DNA of 64,000 bases from Bradyrhizobium zhengyangense. Lineage in GTDB: Bacteria > Pseudomonadota > Alphaproteobacteria > Rhizobiales > Xanthobacteraceae. Position numbers and translations under genes: made by a program. Under the pieces are notes generated by a model, which saw only the letters and a list, made by a program, of their open reading frames with translations, searched no databases and had not been told where the DNA came from. This document shows positions 9,951-18,894 of the stretch, piece after piece. Positions within the stretch are counted from its first letter, which is position 1, and every line of letters begins with the position of its first letter. The DNA is taken from NCBI RefSeq assembly GCF_022012435.1, contig NZ_JAKLUA010000021.1, positions 45,436 through 109,435 of the forward strand. Reading direction: 5' to 3'.

Positions 9951-11192
9951 ATGACTGAAATTCGTGTGCCGACGCTCGGCGAATCCGTCACCGAGGCCAC
10001 CATCGGCCGCTGGTTCAAGAAGGCCGGCGACCCGGTCGCCGTCGACGAGCCGTTGGTGGAGCTCGAGACCGACAAGGTCACCATCGAAGTCCCGGCGCCT
10101 TCCGCCGGCACGCTGAGCGAGATCATCGCGGCCGATGGCGCGACCGTCGCGGTCGGTGCGCTGCTCGGCCAGATCACCGACGGTGCCGGCGCTGCCAAGC
10201 CTGCCGCCGCCCCCGCCAAGCCCGCTGCTGCTCCGGCGCCCGCCGCTGCCGCTCCGGCTGCTGCCGCCGCGCCGAAGGCGCCGCCGGCCGATGCGCCGCT
10301 CGCCCCGTCCGTGCGCAAGATTTCGGCCGAGAGCGGCATCGATGCCTCGACCGTTCCGGGCTCCGGCAAGGATGGCCGCGTCACCAAGGGCGACATGCTG
10401 GCTGCGATCGAGCGTGCGGCTTCCGCGCCGACCCCGGTCAACCAGCCCGCCGCGGCCGTGCAGGTGCGCGCGCCGTCGCCGGCCGATGACGCCGCCCGCG
10501 AGGAGCGCGTGAAGATGACCCGCCTGCGCCAGACCATCGCGCGCCGCCTCAAGGACGTGCAGAACACTGCGGCCATGCTGACGACCTTCAACGAGGTCGA
10601 CATGACCAACGTGATGGCGCTGCGGGCCCACTACAAGGATGCGTTCGAGAAGAAGCACGGTTCGAAGCTCGGCTTCATGGGCTTCTTCACCAAGGCCGTC
10701 GTGCAGGCGCTGAAGGACATCCCGGCCGTCAACGCCGAGATCGACGGCACCGATTTGATCTACAAGAATTACTACCACATCGGCGTCGCCGTCGGCACCG
10801 ACAAGGGCCTCGTTGTGCCCGTGGTGCGCGACTGCGATCACAAGTCGATCGCCGACATCGAGAAGGGCATCGCCGATTTCGGTCGCCGCGCCCGTGACGG
10901 TCAGCTCAAGATCGACGAGATGCAGGGCGGCACCTTCACCATCACCAATGGCGGCATCTACGGCTCGCTGATGTCGACCCCGATCCTGAATGCGCCGCAG
11001 TCCGGCATCCTCGGCATGCACAAGATCCAGGATCGCCCGATGGTCGTCGGCGGCAAGATCGAAGTCCGCCCGATGATGTATCTGGCGCTGTCCTACGATC
11101 ACCGCGTCATCGACGGCAAGGAAGCCGTCACCTTCCTGGTTCGCGTGAAGGAGAGCCTGGAAGATCCGGCGCGCCTGGTGCTCGATCTCTGA
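9951..11192 (+). CDS. sucB: 2-oxoglutarate dehydrogenase E2 (dihydrolipoyl succinyltransferase)
   Basis: E2 core of the 2-oxoglutarate dehydrogenase complex, 413 residues. Domains in order: lipoyl domain 1-76 with the lipoylated lysine K42 in ETDKVTIEV; an Ala/Pro-rich linker of about 35 residues; the peripheral E1/E3-binding domain (SVRKISAESGID ... GKDGRVTKGD) near 118-150; and the trimeric catalytic domain with the C-terminal active-site motif DHRVIDGKEA. A single lipoyl domain is normal for this enzyme. The ATG at 9951 follows TTGAGGAAAAG, which rejects the longer frame from 9909. Confidence 0.96.
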   Translation: MTEIRVPTLGESVTEATIGRWFKKAGDPVAVDEPLVELETDKVTIEVPAPSAGTLSEIIAADGATVAVGALLGQITDGAGAAKPAAAPAKPAAAPAPAAAAPAAAAAPKAPPADAPLAPSVRKISAESGIDASTVPGSGKDGRVTKGDMLAAIERAASAPTPVNQPAAAVQVRAPSPADDAAREERVKMTRLRQTIARRLKDVQNTAAMLTTFNEVDMTNVMALRAHYKDAFEKKHGSKLGFMGFFTKAVVQALKDIPAVNAEIDGTDLIYKNYYHIGVAVGTDKGLVVPVVRDCDHKSIADIEKGIADFGRRARDGQLKIDEMQGGTFTITNGGIYGSLMSTPILNAPQSGILGMHKIQDRPMVVGGKIEVRPMMYLALSYDHRVIDGKEAVTFLVRVKESLEDPARLVLDL

Positions 11193-11258
11193 TCCCTGAT
11201 GCTCTGCGAGCGCCGTCGCGATCTTCGCGACGGCGCCTGTCGAACCATGGAGGTGGAT

Positions 11259-12008
11259 GTGACGGATAAAGTCGTTGTCATCACCGGCGGCAGCCGCGGC
11301 ATTGGTCGCGCCACCGCGCTAGCGGCGGCCGCGCGCGGTTACCGCGTCGTGGTCGGCTATGCCAGCAACAAGAAGGCCGCAGACGAAGTGGTAGCTACGA
11401 TCGAGGCCAGCAACGGCAAGGCGATCGCAGTGAAATGCGATGTCGCGGAGGAGCGCGACATCATCGACCTGTTCAAGGAGGCCGACAAGTTCGGCACGCT
11501 CGGTGCGCTCGTCAACAATGGCGGCATCGTCGGCCAGAGCGGCGTGCGCGTCGACGAGATGTCGGCCGAGCGGATCCAGCGGGTATTGGCCGTCAATGTC
11601 ACCGGCTCGATCCTCTGCGCGCGCGAAGCGGTGAAGCGGATGTCGACCAAGCACGGCGGCAAGGGCGGCGTCATCGTCAATCTGTCGTCAGTTGCTGCCA
11701 AGCTCGGCGCGCCCAACACCTATGTCGATTATGCCGCATCGAAGGGCGCGGTGGATTCCTTCACCATCGGCCTCGGCTATGAAGTCGCGGCCGAAGGCAT
11801 CCGGGTCGCCGCGATCCGCCCCGGCCTGATCGACACCGAAATTCATGCCTCTGGCGGCGAGCCAGACCGGCATCATCGCCTGGCCCATGTGGTGCCGATG
11901 AAGCGCGTCGGCACTGCGGACGAAATTGCCAATGCCATCGTCTGGCTGATGTCGGACGATGCCTCCTACGTCACCTCAGCCATTCTCGATGTGTCCGGCG
12001 GACGCTGA
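11259..12008 (+). CDS. Short-chain dehydrogenase/reductase between E2 and E3 genes
   Basis: Classical SDR, 249 residues. The cofactor loop GGSRGIG lies near residue 9 and the catalytic residues are the Ser of NLSSVA and the pair Tyr/Lys in YAASK, near residue 155. The C-terminal ASYVTSAILDVSGG is typical of SDR sugar or hydroxyacyl oxidoreductases. A GGAGG at 11249-11253 stands 5 bases before the GTG at 11259, so I choose GTG; the ATG at 11247 would overlap this ribosome binding site. It follows odhB by 66 bases and precedes lpd by 57, so it rides in the complex operon. The substrate is unknown. Confidence 0.85.
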   Translation: MTDKVVVITGGSRGIGRATALAAAARGYRVVVGYASNKKAADEVVATIEASNGKAIAVKCDVAEERDIIDLFKEADKFGTLGALVNNGGIVGQSGVRVDEMSAERIQRVLAVNVTGSILCAREAVKRMSTKHGGKGGVIVNLSSVAAKLGAPNTYVDYAASKGAVDSFTIGLGYEVAAEGIRVAAIRPGLIDTEIHASGGEPDRHHRLAHVVPMKRVGTADEIANAIVWLMSDDASYVTSAILDVSGGR

Positions 12009-12065
12009 CGCGCCGCGCGGACGCTGACACATCCTCATCACGCTAAACTCACGGGACTTTCTCTC

Positions 12066-13466
12066 ATGGCTACCTACGATCTCGTCGTCATCGGCACCGG
12101 ACCTGGCGGTTATGTCTGCGCGGTGCGCGCCAGCCAGCTCGGCATGAAAGTCGCCGTGGTCGAAAAGAACGCCACGCTCGGCGGCACCTGTCTCAATGTC
12201 GGCTGCATGCCCTCGAAGGCGCTGCTGCACGCTTCCGAGATGTTTGAGGAGGCCGGGCACTCCTTCGCCAAGATGGGCGTGTCGGTGTCATCGCCGAAGC
12301 TCGATCTTCCCGCGATGATGAACTTCAAGCAGCAGGGCATCGACGGCAACGTCAAGGGCGTCGAGTTCCTGATGAAGAAGAACAAGGTCGACGTGCTCAA
12401 GGGCACCGGCAAGATCATCAGTGCCGGCAAGGTCGAAGTCTCCGCCGACGGCAAGTCGCAGGTGATCGAGACCAAGAACATCGTCATCGCCACCGGCTCG
12501 GATATCGCGCGGCTGAAGGGCATCGAGATCGACGAGAAGCGCATCGTGTCCTCGACCGGCGCGCTGTCGCTCGACAAAGTCCCCGGCAAGCTGCTGATCG
12601 TCGGCGCCGGCGTGATCGGCCTCGAGCTCGGCTCGGTGTGGAAGCGGCTCGGCGCCGAAGTCGTCGTGGTCGAATTCCTCGACCGCATCCTGCCCGGCAT
12701 GGACGGCGAGATCGCAAAGCAATTCCAGCGTATCCTCGAGAAGCAGGGCTTTGCGTTCAAGCTCGGCGCCAAGGTCACGGGCGTTGACACCTCGGGCAAG
12801 ACGCTGAAGGCGACGGTCGAGCCCGCTGCCGGCGGCACCGCCGAGACGATCGAGGCCGACGTCGTGCTCGTCTGCATCGGCCGCGTGCCCTACACCGATG
12901 GCCTCGGCCTGAAGGAAGCCGGTGTTGCGCTCGATCCGCGCGGCCGCGTGCAGATCGATCCGCATTTCGCCACCAGCCTGAAGGGCGTCTATGCCATCGG
13001 CGACGTCGTCGCCGGTCCCATGCTCGCGCACAAGGCCGAGGATGAGGGCGTTGCGGTCGCGGAGATCATCGCCGGGCAGGCCGGCCACGTGAACTACGAC
13101 GTTATCCCAGGCGTCGTGTATACCACTCCGGAAGTGTCCTCCGTCGGCAAGACCGAGGAAGAGCTCAAGCAGGCCGGCGTCGCCTACACCGTCGGGAAGT
13201 TTCCCTTTACCGCCAACGGCCGCTCCAAGGTCAATCAGACCACCGACGGCTTCGTGAAGATTCTCGCAGATGCGAAGACCGACCGCGTGCTCGGCGTGCA
13301 CATCATCGGCATCGAGGCCGGCGAAATGATCCATGAGGCCTGCGTTCTCATGGAGTTTGGTGGCAGTGCGGAGGATCTCGCCCGCACCTGCCACGCGCAT
13401 CCAACCCGCTCGGAGGCCGTCAAGGAAGCCGCGCTTGCAGTCGGCAAGCGGGCCATCCATATGTAG
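12066..13466 (+). CDS. lpd: Dihydrolipoyl dehydrogenase (E3)
   Basis: Flavin disulfide reductase, 466 residues, that reoxidises the lipoyl arm of the 2-oxo acid dehydrogenase complexes with NAD. FAD fold at the start (DLVVIGTGPGGYVCA), redox-active disulfide C42-C47 in GGTCLNVGCMPSKALLH, NAD-binding GAGVIGLELGSVW, the FAD-contacting GVYAIGDVVAGPML and the C-terminal HAHPTRSE with the catalytic His-Glu. It lies in the same operon as E1 and E2; it may also serve other complexes. Confidence 0.97.
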   Translation: MATYDLVVIGTGPGGYVCAVRASQLGMKVAVVEKNATLGGTCLNVGCMPSKALLHASEMFEEAGHSFAKMGVSVSSPKLDLPAMMNFKQQGIDGNVKGVEFLMKKNKVDVLKGTGKIISAGKVEVSADGKSQVIETKNIVIATGSDIARLKGIEIDEKRIVSSTGALSLDKVPGKLLIVGAGVIGLELGSVWKRLGAEVVVVEFLDRILPGMDGEIAKQFQRILEKQGFAFKLGAKVTGVDTSGKTLKATVEPAAGGTAETIEADVVLVCIGRVPYTDGLGLKEAGVALDPRGRVQIDPHFATSLKGVYAIGDVVAGPMLAHKAEDEGVAVAEIIAGQAGHVNYDVIPGVVYTTPEVSSVGKTEEELKQAGVAYTVGKFPFTANGRSKVNQTTDGFVKILADAKTDRVLGVHIIGIEAGEMIHEACVLMEFGGSAEDLARTCHAHPTRSEAVKEAALAVGKRAIHM

Positions 13467-13500
13467 GCCACGCCCAGAGCCGAATCGGGCGGGACATCAC

Positions 13501-14031
13501 ATGTTGCGCCGCCTTCTTCAACCGGTCTGGGTCCTGCTGGCGATCATCTTCCTGATCGAAGCTTGGCTGTGGGACCATCTCGAGCCGATCGTCGCGCGGG
13601 TTGTCGCACTGATCCCGCTCGCCCGCGTCAAGCAATGGCTGGCCGACCGCGTCGATGCGCTGTCGCCCGCCATGACGCTGATCGTGTTCGTGGTGCCGAT
13701 CATCCCGCTGTTTCCGCTCAAGCTGATCGGCCTGTGGCTGCTCACCCATGAATATTGGCTGACCGGCGTCTCCACGTTCCTGTTCGCCAAGATGCTCGGC
13801 GTCGGCGTCACCGCCTTCGTGTTCGACGTCACGCGCGACAAGCTGCTGGAGATGCACTGGTTCGAGCGGCTCTACGAGTTGGTGCTGCGGCTGCGCGCCA
13901 AGGCGACCGAGATCGTCGATCCGGTCAAGAGCCGCATCCGCGAGCTGGTCAAGGGCAACGGCGAAGGCTGGTCCTCGCGCACCCTTCGCCTGATCCAGCG
14001 CTTCCGCAAGAGCGTGCGCGAGGCGCGGTAA
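13501..14031 (+). CDS. Membrane protein of unknown function after lpd
   Basis: A 176-residue protein not recognised beyond its topology. One hydrophobic segment at about 8-24 (VWVLLAIIFLIEAWLW), further ones at about 58-105 (MTLIVFVVPIIPLFPLKLIGLWLL, and the stretch from TGVSTFLFAKMLGVGVTAFVF), then a basic, helical cytoplasmic tail from about 110 to the end. The larger frame from 13333 overlaps lpd out of frame; the ATG at 13501, 34 bases after the lpd stop, is the sensible start. Probably cotranscribed with lpd. No functional clue. Confidence 0.7.
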   Translation: MLRRLLQPVWVLLAIIFLIEAWLWDHLEPIVARVVALIPLARVKQWLADRVDALSPAMTLIVFVVPIIPLFPLKLIGLWLLTHEYWLTGVSTFLFAKMLGVGVTAFVFDVTRDKLLEMHWFERLYELVLRLRAKATEIVDPVKSRIRELVKGNGEGWSSRTLRLIQRFRKSVREAR

Positions 14032-14053
14032 GCGCCATCGCTCCTCTATGACC

Positions 14054-14181
14054 GTCACCCTGAGGTGCTCGCCTCTTCGGCGAGCCTCGAAGGGCGACGG
14101 CCCGGCTGCATCTCGGCCGCTCCTCCTTCGAGGCTCCGAGCGCAGTGCTGATGCACTGCGCTCCTCGCACCTCGGAATGAC
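14054..14181. repeat. Intergenic mirror repeat, GTCACCCTGAGGTGCTCG type
   Basis: Outer ends GTCACCCTGAGGTGCTCG and CGCACCTCGGAATGAC are near-complementary, as are the inner AGCCTCGAAGG / CCTTCGAGGCT. It lies between two converging genes. Confidence 0.8.
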
Positions 14182-14212
14182 GGGTCTAACGTCGAGTTCG
14201 CTGCCTCACCTC

Positions 14213-14806
14213 TCACCCGTGCAGATGCAACAGATGCGGCGCCCATGCGCCGAGCACGGTCATGCCGAGGCCCGCGAGCGTCAGAAGGCCTGCGATCCAG
14301 GCGAGCGGCAGCATGCCGGTGATGATCGTCGCCGATGCCAGCACGATGCCGATCTGGAAGGCGGCCGACGCCAGCTCGAAGTGATGATATTTCGCGGTCG
14401 CCTCGTCGCGCTGGTGCTCGGCTTCCTTGGCTTTCTCGGCGAGCTGCTCGGTGCCTTCGCCGGTCTCGGGCTCGGAGCGGTAGCGCGCCGCGGTCTTCTG
14501 CCACTCGTCGATCTGCTTCTGCACCGCGGCCTTCATGGCGTCGTCGGCGGCAGCGCCCAGCGTCAGCTTGCCCTGGTCGGCCGCGGTCTGCACCACGGTG
14601 CGGCGGATGCTCTTGGCCTGGAAGAACGCCCAGAGGTTGGAGGCCTCGACATTCTTGCTGATCGATTCGGTCTGGGCGCCCTTGCCGAGCGTTTCCGAGA
14701 TCGCCAGGAACAGTGCCAGCACCGCGATCAGCAGGGCGATCTTCTTGTTCTCGCCGGATGCGTGCTCGGCATGCTCGGCGTGCTCCATGCTTTCGTGTGC
14801 GCTCAT
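14213..14806 (-). CDS. DUF4337-family membrane protein
   Basis: A 197-residue protein of the DUF4337 family. The N-terminus is His/Glu/Ala-rich (AHESMEHAEHAEHASGENKK), followed by a membrane segment at about 23-41 (IALLIAVLALFLAISETLG), the conserved EASNLWAFFQAKSIRRT, a charged coiled-coil-like middle (near 90-130), and two more membrane segments at the C-terminus. Function unknown. It stands alone between a repeat and xerC. Confidence 0.8.
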   Translation of the reverse strand: MSAHESMEHAEHAEHASGENKKIALLIAVLALFLAISETLGKGAQTESISKNVEASNLWAFFQAKSIRRTVVQTAADQGKLTLGAAADDAMKAAVQKQIDEWQKTAARYRSEPETGEGTEQLAEKAKEAEHQRDEATAKYHHFELASAAFQIGIVLASATIITGMLPLAWIAGLLTLAGLGMTVLGAWAPHLLHLHG

Positions 14807-14920
14807 GAATCCCTCCTGTCTCGGTTCCGCAACGATTGACCGAACCGCGCGGCCTGCGCAAGAGGCATGCTTGGCAAGAGTTCTTGGATGACAGCTTGAT
14901 GTCAGGATTCAGCGAGCCCT

Positions 14921-15886
14921 TCAGCGCCGTGGATGCGCGTTCGCATAGACCTCGAGCAGCCGCTCGGAATCGATGCCGGTATAGATCTGCGTGGTCGAGA
15001 GCGAGGAATGGCCGAGCAATTCCTGGATCGCGCGCAAATCGCCGCCGCGCGAGAGCAGGTGCGTGGCGAAGGAATGGCGGAGCGCATGCGGCGTGGCGCT
15101 GTCGGGCAAGCCCAGCGCGCCGCGCAGCCGCTCCATCGCGAGCTGGATGATGCGCGGGCTCAAGGGACCACCGCGCGCGCCGACGAAGATCGGCCCCTCA
15201 GGCGGTAGCGTATACGGACATATGGCGACATATTCGTCGATCAGTGCCAGCACATTCTGCAGCACCGGCACCATGCGCGTCTTGTTGCCTTTGCCCGTCA
15301 CGACGAGCACGTCGCCTTCACCTGATTTCGGCACCTCGCGGCGCTTCAAGCCGAGCGCCTCGGAGATGCGTAGGCCCGAACCATAGAGCAGCGCCATCAC
15401 CGCGGCGTCGCGCACCAGGATCCAGGTCTCGCGCTCCTCGCCGGCGCGCTCGTCGGCGTCAGCCAGGCGTTTTGCCGACGCCATCGGCAGCGGCTTCGGC
15501 AAGGTTTTTGCGACCTTCGGCGCGCGGATCGCGGAGAGCGCGCCGACCTTGCCCTTGCCTTCGCGCTCCAGGAAGCGGCCGAAGGAGCGCAGGCCCGCCA
15601 GCGCGCGCATCAGGGAGCGGCCGGCAATATCATCGGCGCGGCGCATCGCCATGAAGGCACGGACGTCAGTCGCTTCGAGCGAAGCGAAGCGTTCCAGCGT
15701 CACGCGCTCACCCCAATGCGCGCAGAGGAAATCCAGGCATTGCCGCAAGTCCCGGCCATAGGCTTCCAGCGTCTTCGGCGACAGCCGGCGCTCGGCGCCG
15801 AGATGCGACAGCCAGCGCGCCATCTCCTGCGCGATCGAGGGATCGGCGCTGGCGAGCTCGATCTGGGGGGCGGCCGCTTTGCTCAT
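14921..15886 (-). CDS. xerC: Tyrosine recombinase XerC
   Basis: Site-specific recombinase, 321 residues, that with XerD resolves chromosome dimers at dif. The N-terminal SAM-like domain covers about 16-110. All catalytic residues are present: R173 in GSGLRISE, K199 in TGKGNKTR, H267 and R270 in HALRHSFATHL, H293 in LGHSS and the nucleophile Y302 in TQIYT. Position next to priA and the absence of mobile-element neighbours support the housekeeping XerC rather than an integrase. Start is the ATG at 15886. Confidence 0.93.
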   Translation of the reverse strand: MSKAAAPQIELASADPSIAQEMARWLSHLGAERRLSPKTLEAYGRDLRQCLDFLCAHWGERVTLERFASLEATDVRAFMAMRRADDIAGRSLMRALAGLRSFGRFLEREGKGKVGALSAIRAPKVAKTLPKPLPMASAKRLADADERAGEERETWILVRDAAVMALLYGSGLRISEALGLKRREVPKSGEGDVLVVTGKGNKTRMVPVLQNVLALIDEYVAICPYTLPPEGPIFVGARGGPLSPRIIQLAMERLRGALGLPDSATPHALRHSFATHLLSRGGDLRAIQELLGHSSLSTTQIYTGIDSERLLEVYANAHPRR

Positions 15887-15998
15887 GCGCTCTGGACGTG
15901 GTGATTCCGCACAGTATATCGCATCACATCAGTTTATCGTTCGCTAAGGCCGCCTCAGGGCGTTAGCCTTGAGGCCCCCGGGTTCCGATTCTCCTCGC

Positions 15999-18206
15999 AT
16001 GGACCATTCGCCGCGCCACACCGCCTCCGCCAACGCGACCCGCATGGTCGACGTGCTGGTGCCGGTCGCGCTCGACCAGACCTATTCCTACAAGGTGCCG
16101 CGCGGCATGGAGCTGAAGGCGGGCGATCTCGTCGGCGTGCCGCTCGGGCCGCGCGAGGTGCTCGCCGTGGTCTGGGGCGAGAACGCCAATCCCGATCCGC
16201 GCCTGCACAATCGCCTCAAGGAGGTCAGCGAGAAGCTCGATGTTGCCTCGCTGAAGCCCGAGCTGCGCGCTGTTGTCGACTGGGTCGCCAATTACACGTT
16301 GAGCCCGCGCGGCATGGTGCTGCGCATGTGCCTGCGCATGGGCGAGAATCTCGGCCCCGAGCGCGTCCGCGCCGGCGTGCGGCTAACAGGCGATCCTCCG
16401 CGGCGGCTGACACCGGCGCGGGCGCGCGTCATCGAGGTGCTGTCGGATCGGCTGCTGCATGGCAAATCCGAGGCCGCCAAGGAGGCCGGCGTCTCCGCCG
16501 GCGTGATCGACGGCCTCGTTGATGAAGGCACGCTGACGGTCGAGCCGATGCCCCCGCCGCCCCCGCCGCCGGTCCCCGATCCGGAGTTCGGCCGGCCGGA
16601 TTTTTCGCCGCTGCAGCGCGCCGGCGTCGATGCGATGCGCGCGCTCGCTGCCAACGGCACCTTTCACGTCGCGCTGCTCGACGGCGTCACCGGCTCCGGC
16701 AAGACCGAGGTCTATTTCGAGGCCGTCGCCGAAACCATCCGCCGCGGCAAGCAGTCGCTGATCCTGATGCCGGAGATCGCGCTCACCGGTCAGTTCCTCG
16801 ATCGTTTCGCGCAGCGCTTTGGCGTGCGCCCGATCGAATGGCATTCCGAGCTGACACCGCGCACCCGCGCGCGCAATTGGGCGGCGATTTCCGAAGGCAC
16901 CGCGCCGGTCGTGGTCGGCGCGCGCTCGGCGCTGTTTCTGCCCTACGCCAATCTCGGCCTCATCGTCGTCGACGAAGAGCACGACCAGGCCTACAAGCAG
17001 GACGAGGGCGTGCATTATCACGCCCGCGACATGGCGGTGGTGCGCGCGCATATCGCAAAAATCCCGATCGTGCTGGCGTCCGCCACGCCCTCGGTCGAGT
17101 CGGAGGTCAACGCGCGCAAGAACCGCTATCAGCGCGTTGCGCTGCCGTCGCGCTTCGGCGGCCAGCACATGCCGCATATCGAGGCCATCGACCTGCGCCG
17201 CGAGCCGCCGGCGCGCGGCCGCTATATCTCGCCGCGGCTGGCGTCAGAGATCAGAAAAGCGATCGAGAAGCGCGAGCAGGCGCTGCTGTTTCTCAATCGT
17301 CGCGGCTATGCGCCGCTGACGCTGTGCCGTGCTTGCGGCCATCGCTTCGCCTGCACCATCTGCGATGCCTGGCTGGTCGATCACCGCTTTCGCCAGCGCC
17401 TCGTCTGTCACCATTGCGGCTTCTCGATGCCGCGGCCCCCAACCTGTCCGCATTGTGCCGCCGAGGAATCGCTGGTTGCCGTCGGCCCCGGCGTCGAACG
17501 CCTGCAGGAGGAAGCGGCCGCGCTGTTCCCTGATGCGCGCACCATGGTGCTGTCGAGCGATCTCATCACCTCGATCGAGACGATGCGCTCCGAGCTTGCC
17601 GAGATCGCGGAAGGCCGCGTCGACATCATCATCGGCACGCAGCTCGTTGCCAAGGGCCACAATTTCCCGCGGCTCAATCTGGTCGGCGTGATCGATGCGG
17701 ATCTCGGCCTCTCCAACGGCGATCCGCGCGCGGCGGAACGCACCTGGCAATTGCTCAACCAGGTGATCGGCCGCGCCGGCCGCGAGCAGGGCCGCGGCGT
17801 CGGCTATCTGCAAACGCACCAGCCCGATCATCCGGTCATGAAGGCGCTGATCGCCTGCGATCGCGAAGCCTTCTACGACAGCGAGATCGACCTGCGCGAA
17901 CGCACGCTCTATCCGCCGTTCGGACGCCTCGCCAGCCTGATCATTTCCGCCGGCGATCGTCCGAGCGCGGAAGGCCTCGGCCGCAAGCTCGTTTCGCTCG
18001 CGCCGCGCGACGAGCGCGTGGTGGTGCTTGGCCCCGCCGAAGCCCCGCTCGCCGTCATCAAGGGCCGCTACCGCTTCCGCATCCTGGTGAAATCGGCGCG
18101 CGGGTTTGATCTGTCGGATTATTTGCGCAACTGGCTCGCGGTGTGCCCGAAGCCGAAGGGCAACCAGAAGCTCGAGGTTGACGTCGATCCGCAGAGCTTT
18201 TTGTAG
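15999..18206 (+). CDS. priA: Primosomal protein N' (PriA helicase)
   Basis: Superfamily 2 DNA helicase, 735 residues, that reloads the replisome at stalled forks. Walker A is GVTGSGKTEVY with K235, and Walker B is DEEHD starting at 325. The eight-cysteine double zinc-binding module follows (CRACGHRFACTICD, then CHHC and CPHC), and motif VI is QVIGRAGRE. The frame opens at 15969; the ATG at 15999 is chosen, and a further ATG at 16044 (MVDVLVPVALDQTYSY) is a possible alternative because conserved sequence begins there. Confidence 0.94.
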   Translation: MDHSPRHTASANATRMVDVLVPVALDQTYSYKVPRGMELKAGDLVGVPLGPREVLAVVWGENANPDPRLHNRLKEVSEKLDVASLKPELRAVVDWVANYTLSPRGMVLRMCLRMGENLGPERVRAGVRLTGDPPRRLTPARARVIEVLSDRLLHGKSEAAKEAGVSAGVIDGLVDEGTLTVEPMPPPPPPPVPDPEFGRPDFSPLQRAGVDAMRALAANGTFHVALLDGVTGSGKTEVYFEAVAETIRRGKQSLILMPEIALTGQFLDRFAQRFGVRPIEWHSELTPRTRARNWAAISEGTAPVVVGARSALFLPYANLGLIVVDEEHDQAYKQDEGVHYHARDMAVVRAHIAKIPIVLASATPSVESEVNARKNRYQRVALPSRFGGQHMPHIEAIDLRREPPARGRYISPRLASEIRKAIEKREQALLFLNRRGYAPLTLCRACGHRFACTICDAWLVDHRFRQRLVCHHCGFSMPRPPTCPHCAAEESLVAVGPGVERLQEEAAALFPDARTMVLSSDLITSIETMRSELAEIAEGRVDIIIGTQLVAKGHNFPRLNLVGVIDADLGLSNGDPRAAERTWQLLNQVIGRAGREQGRGVGYLQTHQPDHPVMKALIACDREAFYDSEIDLRERTLYPPFGRLASLIISAGDRPSAEGLGRKLVSLAPRDERVVVLGPAEAPLAVIKGRYRFRILVKSARGFDLSDYLRNWLAVCPKPKGNQKLEVDVDPQSFL

Positions 18207-18213
18207 CCCCACT

Positions 18214-18316
18214 GTCATTCCGGGGCGCGCGCAGCGCGAGCCCGGAATCCATCGGGCGGCAGAGTTGGTGGATGAATGGATTCCGGGTTCGCGACTTCGT
18301 CGCGCCCCGGAATGAC
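18214..18316. repeat. Intergenic mirror repeat, GTCATTCCGGGGCGCG type
   Basis: Same family as 2682-2787: begins GTCATTCCGGGGCGCG, ends CGCGCCCCGGAATGAC, a near-perfect complement. It lies directly downstream of priA and before the converging rlpA terminator. Confidence 0.85.
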
Positions 18317-18331
18317 AGCACACAACAAAAA

Positions 18332-18359
18332 AGCCCGCCGTCCCCCGGGACAGCGGGCT
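18332..18359 (-). terminator. Rho-independent terminator of the rlpA-like gene
   Basis: Arms AGCCCGCCGTCCC and GGGACAGCGGGCT pair with one mismatch around a short loop; on the minus strand the stem is followed by TTTTTTGTTG. On the plus strand it is followed only by CTTTTC, so it may act weakly on priA too. Confidence 0.85.
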
Positions 18360-18387
18360 CTTTTCACGCGCGGCGCTGTTTGCGCCG

Positions 18388-18894
18388 TTAGGAGACGACT
18401 TCCGCCGTGACGCGGCCGACGCCGGCACCGGTGAGGCCGATGGCGCGGGCGGCACCGGTGGAGAGGTCGAGCACGCGGCCGCGAACGAACGGGCCACGGT
18501 CATTGATGGTGACGATGACGCTCTGGCCGCCATGGGTCACACGAACCTTGGTGCCGAACGGCAGGGTACGGTGCGCCGCGGTCAGGGCGTTCTGGTTGAA
18601 GCGCGCGCCCGAGGCGGTGCGGCTGCCGGATTCGTTGCCGTAATAGGAGGCCATGCCGGAGAAGCTGCGACCGGTGCCGGACGACGGTGTCATCGACGCA
18701 TTGGCATTGCGCCAATCGGAGGTCGCGTTGGAAGCGTCCTGGTCCTGGTGGCGGTGGTGGTGAGAACCCCGGTGGTGATGCCTGGATTTGGCGGAAGCTT
18801 CGGTGGCAGTTCCACCGATGAGGAGAGTTGCAGCGACGAAAGCGATCGCCGTACGCGGCCGGGTCACGGTGCCCAGCGTCTTCAAAGACAGCAT
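18388..18894 (-). CDS. RlpA-like septal ring lytic transglycosylase, double-psi beta-barrel
   Basis: Exported protein of 168 residues. A signal peptide ends near residue 35 (AIAFVAATLLIGGTATEASA). It is followed by a histidine-rich stretch (SRHHHRGSHHHRHQ) that could bind metal. The RlpA barrel runs from about 78: SGMASYYGNESGSRTASG, then FNQNALTAAHRTLPFGTKVRVT and the signature INDRGPFVRGRVLDLS with the catalytic Asp. The C-terminal SPOR domain of full RlpA is absent, as in many rhizobial paralogues. RlpA enzymes cut peptidoglycan stripped of stem peptides, often at the septum. Confidence 0.85.
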   Translation of the reverse strand: MLSLKTLGTVTRPRTAIAFVAATLLIGGTATEASAKSRHHHRGSHHHRHQDQDASNATSDWRNANASMTPSSGTGRSFSGMASYYGNESGSRTASGARFNQNALTAAHRTLPFGTKVRVTHGGQSVIVTINDRGPFVRGRVLDLSTGAARAIGLTGAGVGRVTAEVVS

